Assembly: GCA_039881145.1 (NCBI GenBank)
Contig: JAYKKI010000091.1
Span: 2,170,001 to 2,234,000, forward strand
Direction: 5' to 3'
Origin: Druceiella hillmani
Lineage: Eukaryota > Arthropoda > Insecta > Lepidoptera > Hepialidae
DNA: 64,000 bases
In this document: in pieces, positions 59,787 to 64,000 of the stretch
Numbering within the stretch: position 1 is the stretch's first letter
How the letters are laid out: each line of letters opens with the position of its first letter
Position numbers and translations under genes: made by a program
Notes under the pieces: generated by a model
What the model was told of the DNA's origin: nothing
Seen by the model: only the letters and a program-made list of their open reading frames with translations
The model's database searches: none

Positions 59787-62379
59787 AGGGTGAAAGTAAA
59801 TATTCTTAAACATAGAAAACGGATGATTTGGCAGGAATTCAAAAATATGTTAACGGCATAAACTCAAAAACAAAAGAAGTTGTCATATTCCAACTTACCC
59901 TCGGCCCGTCAACTTATTCCAGAAATTGAATTTCTGATTTAGACCTTACGCAGACTGAACAATGGGGTTTAAATGATAAAATACAAGGTAGTGATTAAGT
60001 TTTAAAATATGTACGTCTGACTCTCGAACTTCCAATCAAAGAGAATTTAATAACCCAATAAGGGATCTCAGTCTAACAAAAGAATCTTTAGATTTAAATT
60101 AAAATACTTTAATGGCACCAGACACAGGAATTACTTTGCATCGAACTGGAGACAAAAGTTTGCCAATTTTTTTTCACACAGAATAAATTCGAGTTTTATC
60201 ATCAGAATGACATTTGGTTATTACAAGGTAAATGAAACATTTCTAAAGATGGTATATAAGAGAAGCTTAAAATGTTCTATTTCTCGATAACAATAATTAT
60301 GATTATGTACTTTAGTACACTTGAAAACTATAAAAAATATGAATCTCTTACTTAGAAATGAAAAAATTAAACATTGGTACAATTGTACAATTTGCGTAGA
60401 CTTAATATCGTAAGCATTATTGTGAGTCAACAAAGCTGCCATATAAAACATCCGTCTCTTCTATATTTATAGTATATTCGGAACATGTAACAACGTTTGT
60501 CGCAAAATGTCTGGCCATCGAGAGAGAAACTGGTTCTTTTTAAGTAGAATGACGTGGTATTAACAGAGATTGAAAAAAAAACTAAGTAATCACCCAAAAA
60601 CAAATCTAAAAGTGTATAACCAAACACTCAAGAGTTTAATTATTATGATATTGATAAATACCTACAGCCTCGAAATTAAAGTTGCAACTAAAATACTTAA
60701 TTGGGACCAAAAGTACATTTTTAACATTTGACTTCACCGTTACGAAGATTTTTATTACCAGCTTTCAACAGCAAAACATAAACGACTTTATTGAGCTATT
60801 AAACTACCGCCACTCGCAAACATTTTAATATACATAAAAAGGGTATTTGTCTAGTTATAGCAGAACGTTTTCCTTAGCTTACCGACAAATTAACGAAATA
60901 CTTAAATTTATCACTTAAAGCCAAGCAGTATTAGTATTATTCTATTTATGCCGCTAATAAAGAGCTTAAACTATTAAAACTTCACTAAAGTTAATTTCGC
61001 TCATGTAGCGCAACCCTAATCGTAATATTGCGATCTTGAAAATTTAAAAAGAAACTTAAAACAGGAAGAGTATTAAAGCTACGAAAATAATACGCATTTT
61101 TTTAAAGCAGCACAAATTCTTTTTCCCCTTAAATTTCTGATATGTAGCTAGTTTAATTAATAAAATTGTTATTTTGAAATTAATTTATATTTTTATGTAA
61201 TATTTTTAAAAAAATGTAATAAAAATTAATCAAACTCGTATCATGAAGTTTCTATTCCCATCTGTACTTTAATTATGAATAGATCTTTATTGAAATCCTT
61301 TAATGCAAATTTTTTCTATCAACTTGAAAAACAGCGAAAGAAATTACTTCAGACTCGTTAAAAAAGGGTACATTAGTGGGATTAAGATATTTGAACGATA
61401 ATGCGGTGCATTCACTTTTTTAAGCAGAAAACATTAAGTTCGTACAATATCAGTCACAATAACTCTAACGTGCAAATAAACACACTGCCTGGGCTGACAT
61501 CTATAGAGACGTATAATTAATATAACAGTTGTTTTCCAACAATTTCGACAATAGGAATAATAACCAATGTACCAAGCATTTATTTAAAAAATAAAAATAT
61601 ATCCGTAATGATTTGTAAATTGTGTTATATTAATTTGTATTTCTTATACAAATTCTATTGCAAATTCAAATGCATATCTAGATAAATAGCCATTCAAACA
61701 TTCTGAAATGCTATTGAACACAAAAAATAATTAATTAATAGTAAAGGTAAAAAAGAATTTTTACGTGGTGTCGTTTCCTTTCTCTATGTTCTGCGTGATA
61801 TTCCCGAGTCTTAAGATAGATTTCAAATTGTTCAGGTTTATATAAATTTTTCAATGTTAAAATTGAAACTGTTTTATAAATTACATCGCAAAATCATAAG
61901 ATGACAATAAGTCTAAATTATTTTATTAAATTTAGTCAATGTTGCTTTTTGGAGAAATAATTTTTTAATTTTTTTATCTCAGAATTTTGCAGCAAAAACT
62001 AATACAATTTAAAATTTACGTTACTTTTCTTATTAGTCTATGAAATCGTGATAACTTTTAATCCGCTGATATTTAAATTAATTATTAAGGTAAAAAATAT
62101 TTGAAAATCTTAGTAATTTAAACTACTAATATTAATATAGTATTTGGTGAAACTTGGAATTTTTGCTTAAACAAGACAATATAAAAGAAAGTTATTGTGC
62201 ATTTATTATAAAATAAAAACATATTCTTATATTCTGGATAAAATTTTGATTCAGGACTACTCGTAGTATGTTCTACATGTCAAATACAGCAATTTTTGAA
62301 ACCTCAAGTCCAATATGATGAGCACATCATTTCGCTCTCATGTGAATCCATTAGAATAAACTCATATGTACATCATGAA
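59787..62379. other. Gene-free interval
   Basis: AT-rich. No recognisable gene, RNA or repeat. Open frames of up to about 76 codons (for example 60221-60451 minus) show no domain. Confidence 0.5.
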
Positions 62380-62890
62380 GAAGATTTCCAATGAAATCAT
62401 CGTCGACAAATATGCGAATATATTTAACTTGAAAATGTCTGATTTTATTATTTAAGTAAATTTTCTCGTCTTCCAATTTTTCTTTGGCATACACAACTAA
62501 ACCTTATTATCCTCCCATTGTAAAAGGATCGTTCGTGTATTTTATTTACTCGTACAATGAATAATGGCGAATAAAGAAACATTACTTTCTCTGTATCTTT
62601 TTTTCAGAACATACGCAAATGAAGCGACATTCCTACGTTATAAATTATGTTATAAAATACTTAGGTTATATGTAAGGTACTTACACACTATACTTTTAAG
62701 TTCAATTAAATGAATGCGTTTAAGTACTACGAAATTCACTGATGCGATCTATTTTGATGAAAAGCCCTTCAATTTTATTAGCATTTTACCATTATAAAAT
62801 TATAAAAAGTATAATAAACATTTGTTCTTGAGATTGGGCAGAAGAGTCATTAATTTGTTGAATCGGGAGACGAAGTTTGACCCATATTAA

Positions 62891-62921
62891 ATATTAGCAA
62901 AGATTGAATCTTTGCTAATAT
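62891..62921. repeat. Perfect hairpin, 15-bp arms, 1-nt loop
   Basis: ATATTAGCAAAGATT, then G, then the exact complement. It lies directly upstream of the hammerhead-like motif and is not present in segment A copy 1. Confidence 0.93.
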
Positions 62922-62922
62922 C

Positions 62923-62963
62923 CCACCTGAAGATGTTGTAATACAACGAAACCTAGGTCGTGG
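62923..62963 (+). ncRNA. Candidate type I hammerhead ribozyme (Penelope-like or retrozyme-type)
   Basis: The strand reads CCAC, CTGAAGA, a stem GTTGT-AAT-ACAAC, GAA, then ACC-TA-GGT, then C, then GTGG. This fits the hammerhead in order. Stem I is CCAC/GTGG, the core is CUGANGA and GAA, stem II is a 5-bp hairpin, and stem III is a short ACC/GGU hairpin closing with the A15.1-U16.1 pair. Cleavage would follow the GUC triplet, between 62959 and 62960. Such minimal type I hammerheads with very short stem III are known from Penelope-like elements and retrozymes. One extra unpaired U sits before stem II, and stem I is only 4 bp, so activity is uncertain. The motif lies in a roughly 150-bp insertion. 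No RT of a Penelope-like element is visible. Confidence 0.5.
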
Positions 62964-64000
62964 TAAAGAAATTAAAGAAAGTAGAAATAATACTACATCA
63001 CGTAGTTTCATTTATTTATTATATCTATTTATAAAAAAATTTACCATTTTTAATACTCATAATTTTTGTTTATAATTTTCAAAATAGCAGCCAAGGACAG
63101 TCATATTTTATAAAAAGATAGTTCCTACTTATTTATCGAAGAATTAATGCGTCAATTTTTATCAAGGTTTAAACTAAAGGCTTAAAAAAGATAATATTTG
63201 GTATTTATACATAGACTCAACCAGTATTATATGTACAGTTTTGTACCAGTATTTGTCCGTAGATTATTAATATTCAGTATGATATGTGTACAGTTTTGTA
63301 TAAGTGTTTATGTTTTTTTTCTGAAAATTTTCCAATATTTTGGAATAAAATTTATTTTCCTCGATAATAAGTTAAGCTATTCTACGACATTATAGTCAAT
63401 CGACTCTATGTACGTTATTGTCAGGAATTCTTCTATACTTAAAAATTTTAGTTTAATATTTTTCCGCGGTACATTTTCTCTAGTTAATTTATCCCTATCA
63501 TCTTTCACGGGGCTGTGATAATGAAGTGACATATGATAAAATTTTTTATAATTCTTTTTCATACCGAAAATATCATACAAGTAAAGTCATTGTTGAGAAT
63601 GGTTAGATAGTTCGCGTATTAAAATTTCTAGCTGAATGTATAGAATGTGATATAAATAAATATAACTTTTTCGAACGATTTTTAGAAAAATACATAAAAG
63701 CTGCTGCCGAATGAAATTCATAGGTCATGAATAGTTTTGCAAGTTTTTAATTTTGATTTGAGCACAAAAGTTTGGCATTTGAAAAAATATAAATAAAAAT
63801 TATAGTTTACTCCTACACCACGTCTACAATTCCAGTAGTTGTGAGTCCCTCGAATCCCAGCCGTATCTACATTATTAAATATGCATAGGACATTTTTCGA
63901 TTAATAATTTGGGAGCACTCACAGAACCACATATCTTACATGGGCGGAGAGTCAAGGCAACGAAAAGCTTATAAACTTCAGACACATCTCAGAATTATTT

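Larger units (their letters stand above)
62380..64000 (+). repeat. Segment A, second copy
   Basis: Counterpart of 1-2150 and same orientation; it continues to the window edge. It lacks the Copia insertion and instead carries about 150 bp between roughly 62895 and 63045 that is absent from copy 1. The flanking words match at GAGACGAAGTTTGAC here against GAAGACAAAGTTTGAT at 1168, and at ATTTTCAAAATAGCAG against TTTTCAAAATAACATG at 1240. Confidence 0.7.

Noticed and set aside
14742..62520. Recurrent word TACGAGTA/TACTCGTA through the window
   Set aside because: About nine occurrences, a few times the naive expectation, but several are paralogous or within hairpins. Not enough for a claim without a proper background model.
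1..64000. CRISPR arrays, bacterial operons, replication origins
   Set aside because: No regularly spaced identical repeats with unique spacers and no prokaryotic coding organisation; the sequence is eukaryotic in character.

Overview
The window looks like AT-rich nuclear DNA from an arthropod, most likely an insect. The signs are microsatellites, long gene-free stretches and relics of several eukaryotic transposon families (Copia, Gypsy, non-LTR, hAT, pogo, Transib, possibly Penelope-like). I find no intact host protein gene, rRNA or tRNA. Every stretch with recognisable protein similarity is a broken mobile-element gene. Short host exons with long introns could be hidden and cannot be excluded by eye. 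The species cannot be named.

Layout: 1-2.15 kb is a segment (A) whose diverged copy returns at 62.4-64 kb; a truncated Copia gag-pol relic sits inside the first copy. 2.2-5.75 kb holds small tandem repeats, a local duplication, and a 1.6 kb hAT relic (3649-5229) with 16-bp inverted ends. 6341-8539 is a 2.2 kb, almost pure (GGGGAA)n polypurine array. 8.5-15 kb is mostly featureless, with one GC-rich block (11.2-11.5 kb) and a 225-bp fold-back element with 58-bp arms (13238-13462). 15.2-21.4 kb is segment B, which recurs in the same order and orientation at 42.6-59.25 kb. 21.4-29.4 kb holds (TA)n tracts, a non-LTR relic joined to a perfect hairpin, a tRNA-promoter-like patch, and a 1956-bp pogo-type transposon (27439-29394) whose relic gene ends in a PHD finger. 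29.4-42.6 kb is gene desert with a GC-rich candidate regulatory block (31.75-31.99 kb), a second non-LTR relic (36.2 kb) and hairpins.

The second copy of B has gained a Transib (RAG1-core family) relic at about 47 kb and a decayed Gypsy element with LTR remnants (53.2-58.25 kb). The Gypsy internal region carries a minisatellite with a four-unit higher-order period. The second copy of A has gained a small insertion at about 62.9 kb that contains a sequence matching the hammerhead ribozyme core.

The parts do not form a pathway. They record an old duplication of non-coding DNA, later broken up by insertions, local tandem duplications and many near-perfect inverted duplications with very short loops. 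The observations most worth checking are the hammerhead candidate, the colinear A and B duplications with their conserved 1.1 kb core, the G4/triplex-prone array, the Transib relic, and the recurrent short-loop hairpins.
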